NCBI GenBank assembly: GCA_947172415.1
Contig: OX359192.1
Coordinates: 7,116,401 to 7,180,400 of the forward strand
Origin: Chondrosia reniformis
Lineage: Eukaryota > Porifera > Demospongiae > Chondrillida > Chondrillidae
DNA: 64,000 nucleotides
Direction of reading: 5' to 3'
Part shown: positions 23,101 through 36,100 of the stretch, one piece after another
How positions within the stretch are numbered: position 1 is the stretch's first letter
Layout: every line of letters starts with the position of its first letter
The notes under the pieces: model-generated
The model's database searches: none
Seen by the model: the letters and a program-made list of their open reading frames with translations, nothing else
Told to the model about the DNA's origin: nothing
Translations under genes and position numbers: made by a program

Positions 23101-26100
23101 ATTGCACCAGGTTTCCCTGGGTTTAGGCTTAATTTAGAAAATCAGTGCAAGGCTATATATGGTCCAACATCATCTGCTTCTAGATGTAGGAATAATGTAA
23201 GTGTTTCATACTGAGTGATTTGTGTATAAATCTTTCTTATTTTAATATTTTGAAATTCAATATTTTTATTACAAGTAGAGAGTAAATCTATAAGAACAAC
23301 GAATAAATGTAATCTAGCCACTTTTTCTTAATGTAGAATGTTTGCGAACGTTTTTACTGTACCAATCCAGAGAGAAGTAATCAATGCTGGACAAAATATA
23401 ATCCTGCAGCTGATGGTACTAGATGTGGAACCAGGAAGGTATATGTATATGCATCAGATTACTAAAGATATATTATTTATACATTTTGTGTACGTATGTA
23501 GATTTGCTACAAAGGAGAGTGTATAAATAATGTAACCACTGCTGTCAATGGTGAGTGGGGAAGATGGAGTGCATGGAGTGGATGCTCTCACACCTGTGAC
23601 TGTGGAGTTCAGTGTAGGAGTAGAGAGTGCAACAATCCAAAGTAAGTCCAACACATCATGTATACATACGTAGCAAGGGTGCTGCAGGGTGTTTGTATGC
23701 TATCATGATCTACAATATTTATCTAAAAGGCCAAAGTTTGGTGGAAGATTTTGTAGTGGTCCTTCCAAAGAGTGCAGAACATGTAATTGTCAGGTATGCA
23801 TGTATGTACAACAGAGCTTATTTCATCATTTACTCAATGTATGCATCATCCATACAGACCTGCCAAAGGAAAGTTGATGAGAGAGCTCAACTTTGTACAA
23901 ACTGGAACAGGCCTTTCTGGGGAGAAATATACAAATGGTCAAAATATCCACGTATGTGATGAACTTTATTGCTAATCTTTCATGTGTCATATGAATGTAG
24001 ATGTGATTGTGAAATTGTTTAGATGATGATGAGGAAGGGTGTCTGTTACTTTGTCAGCCAAAAGGAGAGGATTGGTATGCATGGTTGACAGAGTTAGATG
24101 ATGGAGTAGCATGTAAAATACCAAGTTCACAAGCTGGAAAAGGAAAATGCATTCAAGGTATTTGCGTGGTAAGTACACATTTTATTTCTCTCATTCTACA
24201 ACTTACATATTTGTATCCATGAACTGTTTTCCAACATAATATATGTATATTTTTACATACATATAGCCCTTGGATTGTCAAAACAAGATTAAGGGTACGG
24301 CTGCAATTGATAAGTGTGGAGTGTGCAAAGGAGATAACAGTACATGTAATTATACACACAAAACGATTCAGAAATCCTTTCAAGTTACAGGTAATATAGC
24401 AATCATAATGCTAAAATACTTTGCAATTCACACTCCAAACAAGAGTGGTATCAATTCCATCTATATACATGTCTGACTATCTGTTAAATTATCATATATC
24501 AGGGTTTCTTTCAGCTTTTTGCCCAATGGGGGGGGGGGAAATGAGATGGTATGGATTATTGGGAGGCAAGTACGTATCCGTGTGGCAAACTAGGGGTTCT
24601 GGGGTTATGCTCCCCCAGGAAATTTTGATTTTGGACCTTTTATTAGATGCAATTTGGGACTGTTTGTACTCAAAACAATGTTCCCTCATTTGAATACCCT
24701 GGCCAATATTTGTATGACAATTCCAGTTGTGACAGCATTAATGGAACGAAGCTTTTCACAGATAAAAATGATCAAAGCCTGTTTGAGAAATCGATTGGGT
24801 GAAGTCTTTCTTACTTGATGAAAATTGCAATCAAATCACCACAAGAACTATCTGAAATGATTTAGAAACAACAGTAGCCTAGGAAAATCATGTTATCATT
24901 TACTGTGTCATTATAGCTTTTTTAAAGGGCCTGAATTGATTAACATGTAAAATAGAATTCTCAGCATATTCTTAGCCTAGGGGGGGCAAGCCAAAGCCAA
25001 GGGGGGGGGGGGGCAAATTCCCCTATCCCCCCCTGAAAGAAACCCTGTATATACAGTACAAGTTACAATATACTAAGGTACATACGTATATATATACAAA
25101 TACCTGATTATCTGTTCTATTTCATGATATACATTATGCAGGGTACAAAACACTGAAAACAATACCTAAAGGAGCAAGATCTCTTCTTCTTAAAGAAACC
25201 CCTAATCAACGAAGATCTAACATTGGTAATACACAATACTTAACTTCAAATGGCATTCTAAGAATATTCTACTGTAATGTATAAACCTTCCTAAATACAG
25301 TACTTAGTTATGGAGGTGCTCGGTATACTAGTCATGGACGTCATAGAGTTGGAGGAATGGATTTCTTTCATACGTATTACAGCAGTAGGGAAGATTGGAG
25401 TTGTAATGGCACATTGAAGAGTGCTGTTAAATTTGAGGTATACATAATATTCAGCTTCATTTTATTCATTATTTATTCTGAAAGCAACCTGCTTTCTAGT
25501 AAAGTGTCTATTTCTACAACTAAAGGTTTATGGTGAAAGGGGTGTAACAACTAGAGTTGAAGTGGAATACATCACAGATAATCAGGTGACCAATCCTCCT
25601 GCAACAACATCTACCACAAGTCCTCCTACAACCAGGCGCACCACTAGACCACCTACCACAGCTACCACAAGGCCTCCTACAACCAGGCGCACCACTAGAC
25701 CACCTACCACAGCTACCACAAGTCCTCCTACAACCAGGCGCACCACTAGACCACCTACCACAGCTACCACAAGGCCTCCTACAACCAGACGCACCACTAG
25801 ACCACCTACCACAGCTACCACAAGGCCTCCTACAACCAGACGCACCACTAGACCACCTACCACAGCTACCACAAGTCCTCCTACAACTCCAGCCACTACC
25901 ATTATATCTACTCAACCAACTCTTCCAACTGATTGTCCTGGTTAGTTGAGTCTTAGAGAAATTAAATATTCATGTTATTCAATTGTTTCAATCACATATA
26001 TAGAAAACTGTGTGAATGTTCTACGGAACTGGGTTTGCAAAGTTATCAAGAATGAAGGCAAATGTACAGAAGTGGTTCCAGTAGACTATAGTTTCCAGTG

Positions 26101-26152
26101 TAAATGTACTTGCAGCTGTCCTGAACACTGCTGCAAAAAGAAAAAAGGCTAG
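20119..26152 (+). CDS. ADAMTS-like secreted metalloprotease with two sushi domains (copy 2, altered zinc motif)
   Basis: This tandem paralogue of the gene at 9313 has the same plan. Start: the M at 20119 is preferred over the in-frame M at 20065 because it directly precedes a signal peptide ([18 protein letters not shown]). Exons 20119-20293, 20359-20644 and 20721-20847 form the prodomain; 20911-21090 and 21167-21340 the two sushi domains. A furin site RKKR follows (near 21570), then the metalloprotease domain (to about 23100). The zinc motif reads HETGHGLSMNHD, split by an intron: three His and the Glu are kept, but the usual Gly is Ser. Then come a disintegrin-like part (about 23110-23430), TSP1 ([15 protein letters not shown], 23550-23800), a Cys-rich region with [13 protein letters not shown] (24310-24345), a spacer (25140-25560), a linker of five 17-residue [16 protein letters not shown] repeats (about 25612-25880), and a Cys-rich tail ending [11 protein letters not shown]. 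An AATAAA signal lies at 26341. Confidence 0.85.
22265..22450. mobile_element. MITE with about 55 bp inverted ends (ADAMTS copy 2 intron)
   Basis: The left end TATACAGTACATTTTGGGAC then GGTTGTCC pairs with the right end, which read on the other strand is TATACAGTACTTTTTGGGTC then GGTTGTCC. Similarity continues through ATTGC/GATCGGTAAT. The 186-base element has no coding frame. The family could not be named from sequence alone. Confidence 0.85.
24500..25047 (+). mobile_element. hAT transposon relic with inverted ends and G tracts (ADAMTS copy 2 intron)
   Basis: The ends are inverted: CAGGGTTTCTTTCAG at the left, CTGAAAGAAACCCTG at the right. Inside, at about 24723-24815 on the + strand, lies a frame with [20 protein letters not shown], the C-terminal hAT dimerisation motif (ERSFS...K.LR..LG). 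The rest of the transposase is missing and the frame ends in stops. Runs of 9 to 12 G sit near both ends (24530, 25003). An 8 bp target duplication is not clear. The element lies in a spacer-region intron. Confidence 0.8.
25612..25880 (+). repeat. 51 bp coding minisatellite (Thr/Pro/Arg linker of ADAMTS copy 2)
   Basis: Five tandem units of 51 bases encode the 17-residue repeat [16 protein letters not shown] plus S or R. Units differ by a few bases (AGT/AGG, CAGGCGC/CAGACGC). Such a linker would be a likely O-glycosylated stalk and could vary in length between individuals. Confidence 0.95.
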
Positions 26153-26475
26153 CTAGGTAACCAACAGGCCTAGCTTGAAGAAAGAGGACATTATATTATT
26201 AAACTAAGCTACTAAATAATTATTATGCTATTAACATATGTATCTACTTGTATTCCTTAGCTATTTGTTTTGTTTTAACTACAGTATTTAATGACTTCAG
26301 TTTGCTCATTTTTAACTGAATATAAATCTTATGAAAAGGTAATAAAATACATACTATAAATAGTGTAATGTATTAGTTCATAATTTCTATTATCTCTTCT
26401 TCTGGTTTTGATCTCTTTATGAAAGGATATATAAAAAAAGGTTTAACTTTGTAATGTAGAATAGATTTAAAATTT

Positions 26476-27683
26476 CAACAGTAATTAAATTTACTTCTTT
26501 CTCTTTGGCTGCTTTAAGAGACTGAGATAATTGAGTTGGTACTCTCTTCTGTGTAATGAAAGAAAGTAAGTTTATTACCAAAGGCTATTATAACTCTTAC
26601 CTCTTCTACAATAGGAGGCAAAACAAATTTTTCCTCTTCATCTTCAACAGTGCTGAGTTCCTCTATATTCACTTCTTCATATTCTTCTTCTTCTTTGTCT
26701 TCTTGTCTGGTTCTCCGTCTTGATAAGTGTCGACTCTGTAAACAATCATAAATTATTGTATAGGCTTGCATTACAAATGCCAAATTTACCTGCCATGCCC
26801 TGTTACTGACTGGTGGAAATGTAGAGAGGGCTTGCATTTTATATTGGTGCTTTCTGAAATCTGCCTCCTACAAAGCACAAAAGCAACTGAACTCCTTTAA
26901 ATAAGAATTTTATACACACTGTATATATTTACCCATTCATCTGTCTTATACAGTGGTCTAACACTCTGCAATCTCTTCAGCATACTCTGAAGGAAATGGA
27001 TACATGTCTTATTTTATATACTACCTATTCAATGTGCATGTAAGACTGACTAAATTATCCCTGTGAATACGATCTGCATCTACCTTCCTAGCAAAATGGT
27101 GCAAACTACAGAATACAATTTGCATAGACAAAATTAGCATTCATATACTATATTTGGATTTCATTTAGACTATTGTAAAAATTATCCACTGTAAAATCTA
27201 TATATGGCTACAGACACTTACCTTGGTTTTGGTTGATATTCATGATTGATGTGGTCTACTCTACCACGAGACTGCATGATTACTTCCATTTTACCTAACA
27301 GCTGTCTGTTATGCCTATCAATGGTATTTAATCGTTCAGATTCAATCTACATGTGAACATAGACAGTGTAAAGTGGGCATTAAAGGATTCTTCTATAATA
27401 TGTTTAAAATGTAGTACTTCAAGTTTCTTCGCTTTCTGCTTGATATGGAATCCTTCCTTAGGTTTACTCGTATCTACCGTAGCCTTAATCTTACTGAGCT
27501 ATAAAATGATATATTTATCACGACCAAGTAAAACCTATATAAGCCGTCCCGACACTACCTCGTAGGAGTGTCTTATATTCTAACCCGAGCTTTATGAGAC
27601 TGATATCTCATACCGTCCCATTTTTGTTGAAGCAGCCTGTTACAGGCAGGAGTGCTAGTCTTATATTTACCGTTGAAGGACAT
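26476..27683 (-). CDS. CFAP97-domain (hemingway-like) ciliary protein
   Basis: CFAP97-domain proteins are small, conserved in ciliated organisms, and linked to sperm tail and cilium formation. Minus-strand exons: 27683-about 27590 (MSFNGKYKTSTPACNRLLQQ then WDGMRYQSHKAR), about 27499-27423 (LSKIKATVDTSKPKEGF), 27348-27225 (IESERLNTIDRHNRQLLGKM, MQSRGRVDH), about 27108-27086 (LHHFARK), 26990-26935 (MLKRLQSVRPLYKTDEW), 26866-26790, 26736-26600 (acidic, EDKEEEEYEEVNIEE) and about 26550 to a stop near 26420-26490. The pattern IDTxxP ... LxKIExxNxxLLxKM...GRVD is the family signature. I cannot choose between the CFAP97D1 and CFAP97D2 types. The acidic C-terminus is not typical of the short vertebrate members. 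The last exon's end is uncertain because a donor (AAAGAA/GTAAAT) could extend the gene. Confidence 0.75.
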
Positions 27684-27807
27684 CTTGCAGGTAAAATAGC
27701 TTGTTGCTGTTTACTCCACTATAACCACCGAACACACCCATCTCATGAATATCATTAACCTTTCGTTGTTACCAAGGGAATAAAAATAAAATGGCCGCTA
27801 TTTGATA
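27684..27807. promoter_or_regulatory. Bidirectional promoter of two ciliary genes, with an X-box-like site
   Basis: The CFAP97-domain start codon (27683, minus) and the dynein start codon (27808, plus) are 124 bases apart and face away from each other. Bases 27768-27781 read GTTACCAAGGGAAT, close to the RFX X-box (RYYNYY, 1-3 bases, RRNRAC) with one mismatch in the right half. RFX factors control ciliary genes across animals. A five-codon upstream frame (ATG at 27791, stop at 27803-27805) lies just before the dynein start. Confidence 0.55.
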
Positions 27808-30800
27808 ATGGAAACCAAAGGTATACATCGACGTAGCCTAGTAAGTCTTGTATCGTACACAAAAGTCATATAACTGATCCAACTGTATTATGCATATAAT
27901 TATACTTTTACATCCAATGGCAGACAAATACAGACGAAAGCCGAAAGTCTCCAGTTGGAGAATCTAAAACAAGGTCTGCTTTACCATATCTAACATCGCC
28001 CAAGTCTTCAGATCAGTCGAAGTTATTTCAGGTACGTACATGTGTAATTGTGTGCTCATACTAGAACTTAATGATTTATGTTATACTTGACAGTTGTGCA
28101 TCTACGTGTGTTCCCCGTTTTGTCTACCATGCATAGACCATACTTGAAAACTTGGAGCACCCACCTTTGTTGAAAGATGGCTCCTGGACACAAGCTGCTC
28201 CGTTTAAAGAGGAAAAATACCACAGGACACCCTCAGAGTCTATTGCCAACAACTTTTCACCATCAGCTAGCAACTTGAAGATTAAGCAGCTGTCAAGGAG
28301 AAAGTCAACTTGTATCCTAATTCTGTACAAACTAATGCCAAATATCCCCATGCTTGTTTAATCATTGATCTATATATGATTCTTAACAAGTTACAGCTCC
28401 TGTTAATCCAATAGTTAGACATGCTCCTCCTCCCAAGCCCCTTCCACCTCCCATGCCTCTTCCAGAAGGCTACCACAGGAACCAATTGTCTGGTGTTCCT
28501 GCCACTGAATCAAGGTGTCTCTCTCCTGTCCAACAGATGGAGCGGATGAAGGAGTGGGAGGAGTGGGACAGTAGTAGTAGTGGACAGCCAACCGATGAGG
28601 ATCTCAAGGTATGGCAGCGCTAGAGTCTTCCCTCCCATGTTCAGTGAGCGCAATCTCCATACACAGAGGTACCAGTACTATGTGACCAAAGGAGTGGATC
28701 CCTCTAGTCTTGCTCCCATGTACGATGGAGCCATGAACAAGGTGCATGCTAGAGTGAAGCCTGATGCTCTCCTGTTGCACCCAGACTACAAAGAGCTCAT
28801 TGGTGACCTGGAGAAGGAGGTGTCACATGACTATCAGCTGAGCATTAGAAGAGCAATTGGTAGCTTGTTTGTATCGTGGGCTTAGGGGAAAATATTTCAC
28901 TTCTCTACTTTTATTTTCATAGTTGACTACATCCTCAAGGACCCATCAGAAATGGCTCGGCTTAAAATCAGTGCCATTCCAAGGAGTATCCCTAGACAAA
29001 GGTAGGCTGCACTTATGAGGAATGGAACCTGTATCTGCATCCAGAGCTTTAGGGCTTTTTCCCAAAGTAATAAGTGTAGGAAAATAGTCTATTGAAAATA
29101 TCTTAGCCTCATATTGATATCAACCATGAGCCAAGGACTCACAGAAGATCAAGATAAAGAAAAAGACAAAGACTCCCAGGATCACTGATGAAGGGTGGAA
29201 TTCCCAGAAACGGCTGTCTGACCCAGTGGAGAAGAAGATGAAAGAAGGGAAAAGAAGGAAGAAAAGACTCCTGTATCTTCATCTAAAGCTCTCTTTAGGT
29301 TTAGTTCCCCTATAGGCTCTTTTTACAGAATAGGCATATAGCATGTAGGAAAATGGTATCTTAGATTTTTCATGTCTATCAGAAAATGGTTTGGAGAATA
29401 TTGGTGTTATAAAACCCTGTGTTCTATGCCTACTAAATCTACAAAATTACGTATGTATGCAGTCTGCCTGTCTTGCTTACATGATCTGTGTTGCGTTTAT
29501 GAATAGAATTTTTAGAGCACCAGTGCCTTGGCATTCAGCTATGGAGCAGACAAAGGAGTTGCAAGAGATGCAAATCTTTTGTAACAATCCAGTGCTCAAT
29601 GAAATCAATGACCTTTGGCATGAAAAGTAAGATACACAGTATATATGTACGTAGTAACATTGCACACTTGTACCTGTGCTGCAGTGTAGGATTGAACAAT
29701 GAAATGTAATAATCAAAATATAATTTTACATACAGATACAAGGTTGCTCGGTTGGTCCAGAGTGATATATTAAGGGAATGTGACCTGCCTATGGAGCTGG
29801 ACCAATTTGAGGCAGAAGTTAAGAGACAATGCAAAGAGATGAGACGGATACTAGAAAATGTGTAAGTTTCTATCTCTAATAGCATCTCTAAGAGCACAAA
29901 GTGATCTTATCAGCTTAGTATATTAGCCCATGCATGTGTATATTCTCTCATATGTGAGTAAAAGTAGTTTCCACGCAGTACTATAGACTAGGGTCAAATT
30001 GTGTGTGCATTTAGGTGGATCAAGGAGTGTGGTGAGATCTTCAGAAGAAACAAGGACAGATGGAGTCATCTAGTGCCTAAATATAACTCTGAATCAGCTG
30101 TTCTTGCAGAGAAGTTCTTTAATTGCGCCTGTAGTCTGATGTCCATTCAACTAAGAGGTTTAGTGATGAGCTCACTCCAAGAAATGGAAGCGTTCTTCAG
30201 TTTGTACTCAGTACGTTAAGTGTTTATATACTTCCGAAATAGAACTTTATGTGTGAGAATCCCATGTGGTCTAGTGGCTAGGATTCGGCGCTCTCACCGC
30301 CGCGGCCCGGGTTCGATTCCCGGCATGGGAGATTTTTATTCTTTTTTTCTCTCTCCAAATACAGTCTGGCAATGCGTATGAAGAATTTCATGACATGGCA
30401 TTTGTCTTTCAGCCACCCCTTTACCAAAAGCTTGTATTAAAGGGAGTTGATCAGACCATTGTGCCATCCTTTGAAGACATACAAACAGTCATGATGGGGT
30501 GCATAGATGTCATAGTAGAAAGTTCACATAATATTCCAAGGGTAAGTGATGGGGCATACGTTCATATAATGTATGTACGTATATAATAAATTGTTGTATT
30601 TTGTTTTATTTGTCTTGTCTACATGTGCGCAGGTTGAACATGTCTTGTTTGAAGATCTGAAAGGGTTTAAAATGTGTCTTTTGCAAGTTCCTTTGGCTGA
30701 TGATAGAGTCATTGCCGCAAAGAATGAGGTTTTAGGTTGTATTCATGCCAACTCTGAGAGTCCAATCAAGTTTGTTTTATTAGGTGTACCTGTATATGTA

Positions 30801-33134
30801 GGAATGATCATGTCTGTGTATGTAATCTCTTTTGTAGGTATGCTACAATGTATGATGCACACAAAGGTTTGCTGGATGGCACTGCCAGTAGAGAAGTGGA
30901 TAAGTTCCTCAAAGAAGAACAAGAGCTGGAGCTCATAGGAAAGGTAAGGAAAATATTGTACAAGCCAGGATGCATATGTCATAGCTCTTATATGTATGTG
31001 CAGAGGATAAAGAAGCTACAAGCTCTGGGTGATGAGTTGAGTGTCATGCGCTGCACAGCTGCACTCAATCTAGTATCATTAGACTGCCGTGAAGTCAATG
31101 AAATATTGGCCAAGAAGGCTTTCAGCCTTGCTGATAAGATCATCACCTTTCTTCTCAATGACAACAGAGAGAGGAATAAAGAGTGAGCAATGAGACAGAT
31201 GATATACCTCAAACCAATACTCTTTGTATGTATATGTGCACTTTTGCAGCTTGTGCCAGCGTTATGATGACATGTCCAACAAGGTCTATGAGAAGCCAGC
31301 CACTACTCAGGATCTAGTTGACCTGGTCAAGTTTGTTTCTAACGCCAGTTCTGATACTGTGTATCGGATGTCAGATGAAGTTAAGAAGTCAGGGGAAAGG
31401 CTAAAGTTTCTGCTGGACTATGCTGTGTTTCCAGGTACCCATATATCATGTTGAGTAGCAGTATATATATGTACTGTATCTAATTTGTAAGAGTACAAAA
31501 TAGTGACAAGCGTTTAATTTACTTGCTATTAGAGGAGGATATTAAGCTAAACAGCCAGACCCTGAACTGGCCATCAAAAATGGAGCCCATTTTTGATGTG
31601 AGCCAAAAGAAATTGGCAACTAGACGTGAACAAGCTGAGAACCAACTCAAGGAAAGAAGAGAAAAGTTTGAGGAGACACTTGCCACCATTCAAGCCGAGA
31701 TTGACGCTTATCGTGAAAAGGAACTACCTCGCAATGTAGCAGACATCAGAAAGATTGTAAATCAGTTGGAGGAGGTGTCCAAGAGAGTTAATGAGTCCAA
31801 AGAAGAAGCAAATGTGAGTCTGTACATAAGCACTTAAAGATGTAGAGATGTTTAAATCATATTAATTATTCATTTTTTGATTGTTGGAGTCTCCACTGTC
31901 ATTGTCATCCTCATCACCTGAGCCTAGATTTGTAGTGCTATTCACTTTGAAAATCTGTTTTATTAAATGCTTTACATGTTGAGATGAAAATCTACAAGCA
32001 ACAAGCTATAAGCTGTTGCAATTGGAAGAAGTCATTTTCTTCTCACTTCTCATGTTTGGTCTAATCCTGAAGTACATAGTCTCTCTTATCTCTTTGATCA
32101 GATGGTAAACAACGAAGAAGAGCTTTTAGAATGGAGTGTAACACCTTATCCACAGCTTCAAATGCTTACCTCCACTAAAGAACCGTTTGATAAGCTGTGG
32201 CACACAGCACTAGAATTCTATGACAAACAGGAAATATGGTTGAATGGTATGCTACATACGTACATATGTACGTATTTGCTATCACCACATTCATGCATAC
32301 ACTGAGCAGATATGTAGATGCATGCCAGTGTTGTGAAGGTATGTTCCTAATAGACATACGTACGGTCTGTTGGATTGTACAGGGCCGTTCTTGGAATTGG
32401 ATGCTGAAGTTATAGAAGAGGAAGTGGGAAATATGTGGCGTGCAATGCACAAACTGCTCAAGACATTTGGTGATCTCCCAGCCCCTAGGCGTTCTGCTGA
32501 CAGCATCAAGAGGAAATTGGATGCCTTTAAGGTTAACCTGCCTGTTGTTCAGACCATCTGTAACCCTGGCATCAGAGACAGACACTGGGACAGGGTGAGC
32601 TCCTTGAAACACCAGTGAAGTGGAACTATGTACATACGTAGTACAATGTATTGTAGTTTATGTGAGTGCAAAGCCAAATACTTTTACATATTTAGATGAG
32701 TGAAATAGTTGGATTTCAGCTGAAACCAGAGCCTAACACACCACTTAGTACCATCCTTGAGTATGGGCTGCAGAAGTACCTTGAGCAGTGAGTACTTACA
32801 TTGTACATAGCTAATTGGCTCTTATATGGCCCAGAGGAGCAGAGGAATACAGAGAAGACTCTTGTATCCTCATCCACAGCTCTTACTAGGTTTGGTTACC
32901 TATAGGCCTTTTACTGTAGAGATGTATATACGTACGTAGGACACCTATTTTAGATTACTCATTACGTACGTATATACGTATATGCATGTAGTGAATTGAA
33001 GCAACATATAATCAGAACATTATATAGAACTGGTGCTTATCTAATCATGTTGGTTGTGTATGTATCTATTGTATAGTGCTACATGGGGCAAGATATAGCC
33101 CTAGTTTGCAACTACACACAGTGCACCCAAAATC

Positions 33135-33175
<41 letters not shown>

Positions 33176-36100
33176 ATGTACGTACGTACATATATATACG
33201 TACATTTATGTATGTATAATAGTTGTACATGGTGGATGGGTGACAGTGCATATTTATGTCCTCTTAGATTGGAGGAAATAGGAGCCCAGGCCAGTAAGGA
33301 GTATAGTTTGGAGAAGGGTCTCGAGAAGATGAAAATTGAGTGGGCAGACATGGAGTTTATCTTTGTGCCATACAGAGACACGGTGAGGCTGTATTCAACA
33401 TGTACGTATACGTATGTACACATATGTATTTAAACTTCACTGGAGTGTGCCTATTCTGGTCACCTATGGGACGTAACTATGCACCATATGCACCATACTT
33501 ATGCAGGGTATCTCCATACTCTCTGCTATTGATGAAATTCAAATCCTACTTGATGACCATATTGTGAAGACACAGACTATGCGGGGATCTCCTTTCATAA
33601 AGCCTTTTGAAAAAGAGATCAAAGAATGGGAAGAAAAGTTGGTGTTGCTCCAAGACATCCTGGATGCTTGGCTGAAGGTAAGTACGTATGTGTGTAAATC
33701 CATTGTTATACTCTTATTGGATTCATAGTGTATGACTATGGTTTGCTCCTGTCTAGTGCCAAGCCACTTGGATGTATCTGGAACCTATTTTCTCTTCTCC
33801 TGACATCTGTGCTCAAATGCCAGAGGAGGGGAGAAAGTTTAGCATTGTGGACAGGAATTGGAAATCAGTTATGACAGAAGCTGTAAGTTCTTTTGCCATC
33901 ATTTGAAGAGATGCATGAATTGATACTCAATTTCTTGTTATTAGGTGAAAGACTGTCATGTTTTGTTAGTAACAGAAATTGATCGCATGCTAGAAAAGCT
34001 AAATGAATCTAACCAGTTGCTGGAGGAAATTCAAAAGGGCTTAAATGACTACTTGGAAAAGAAACGGCTCTTCTTTCCAAGATTCTTTTTCTTATCAAAT
34101 GATGAACTGTTGGAGATTCTCTCAGAAACTAAAGATCCACTTCGAGTGCAACCTCATCTAAAGAAGTGTTTTGAGGGAATAGCAAAGCTTCACTTTACAG
34201 AGAATCAGGAGGCTATAGGGATGATTAGCAGCGAAAAGGAAACTGTCCCATTCTCCACCAAGATTGTTCCTGCTGATGCCAAGGGGATGGTGGAGAAGTG
34301 GCTCCTCGAAGTACAAATAATGATGATTCAAAGTTTAAAAGATGTCATGAGGGAATCCTTCAAAGCATACCAAACTACAAAGAGAGAGCAGTGGGTCCTG
34401 GATTGGCCTGGACAGGTGTGTACGTACGTATGTGATCACACATTAGATTGTGTATGGTGTAGTCAATAATTGTGGAATGGCTTTTCATATATGTATGTAG
34501 GTGATAATAGCTGTTAGTTCCACTTACTGGACCTCTGCCGTAGCAGAGGCTCTTGAGAATGGTACTTTAAAGGACTACCTTGGAATTTGCAATCAACAGA
34601 TTGATAATACAGTGACCCTTGTGAGAGGGAAACTCCCTTCAATGGCCCGAATCACCCTTGGAGCACTTATTGTGATTGATGTGCATGGTAGGATATATCT
34701 GCTTAGCTGCACACACATCTTGTCAATGCTACATTATTGCATCAATACCGTTACTGGATGTACGTACCTACATATGTACATTTTGTATCTTATCAATAGC
34801 TCGAGATGTTTTACAGAAAATGTGTACTGATAATGTGGACAGTATAACAGACTTTCAGTGGATCAGCCAGTTGAGATACTACTTTGAGGATGAAAGAATA
34901 TTGGTTCGCATGATTACCACAGATGTACCCTATGGATACGAGTATCTGGGCAACACAGGAAGGCTGGTAATCACTCCCTTGACTGACAGGTGCTACAGGT
35001 CAGTGAGCATGTGTGTGTACGTACCTACGTACATCTACATGGATGGCATGCATACATACGTACGTATATGTTTCTAACAGAACACTGATGGGTGCTTTGA
35101 AACTCAACCTTGGAGGTGCCCCAGAAGGCCCAGCAGGAACGGGCAAAACTGAAACATGCAAAGATTTGGCCAAGGCAGTTGCCAAACAGGTGTGTACATA
35201 TGTGTATGTACGTACGTACATGTATCTAGCATCCACGTATACGTACTTATGTGGCCCATTCCAGTGTGTTGTGTTCAATTGCTCGGATGGCCTGGATTAT
35301 AAGGCAATGGGAAAGTTTTTCAAAGGTTTAGCTCAAGCTGGCGCTTGGGCCTGCTTTGATGAGTTTAACCGCATTGAGCTGGAGGTGCTGTCAGTGATTG
35401 CTCAACAAATCCAAAGCATTCAACAAGCTGTTATGGCTCAACTGAAACGCTTCATGTTTGAAGGAACTGAGATTGATATTGATCCATCCTGTACCATATT
35501 CATTACAATGAACCCAGGCTATGCTGGGAGACAAGAATTACCTGACAATCTTAAAGTGGGTGTCTATACTCAATGCAGCCATATTTGATATTTCATATAC
35601 GAACATGCTATGTTCATGTGTAGGTGCTGTTTCGAAGTGTGGCTATGATGGTACCAGATTATGCTCTTATTGGGGAAATTAGTTTGTATTCCATGGGCTT
35701 TGTGGATGCCAGGAGGTATGTTCCACATATATGGCTATACATACATGTTTGCCTATGTATTTGTGCTAATGTTAGGTAACTGAGGCAAGGTCACTTGTAT
35801 GTATGTATACATGTTGTTTATTTTTCATCTTCCTAGTTTGGCTTACAAGATTGTTGCAGTTTATCGCTTGTGCTCTGAGCAGCTATCATCTCAGCATCAT
35901 TACGACTATGGCATGAGAGCAGTCAAGTCTGTGTTGGTGGCTGCTGGTAATCTAAAGCTGAAATATCCTGAAGAAGATGAGAAAGTGCTCATGTTGAGAG
36001 CCATTAAAGATGTTAACATGCCCAAGTTCCTGGCACAGGTATAGACAGAATCTATATATCTGTAAAGTATGTAATATATAGATGTATGTATGTATGTATG

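Noticed and set aside
25520..25915. Long minus-strand frames rich in Cys/Gly/Arg or Val/Gly opposite the Thr-rich linker
   Set aside because: They are frame shadows of the 51 bp tandem repeat of ADAMTS copy 2; they have no splice context or homology.
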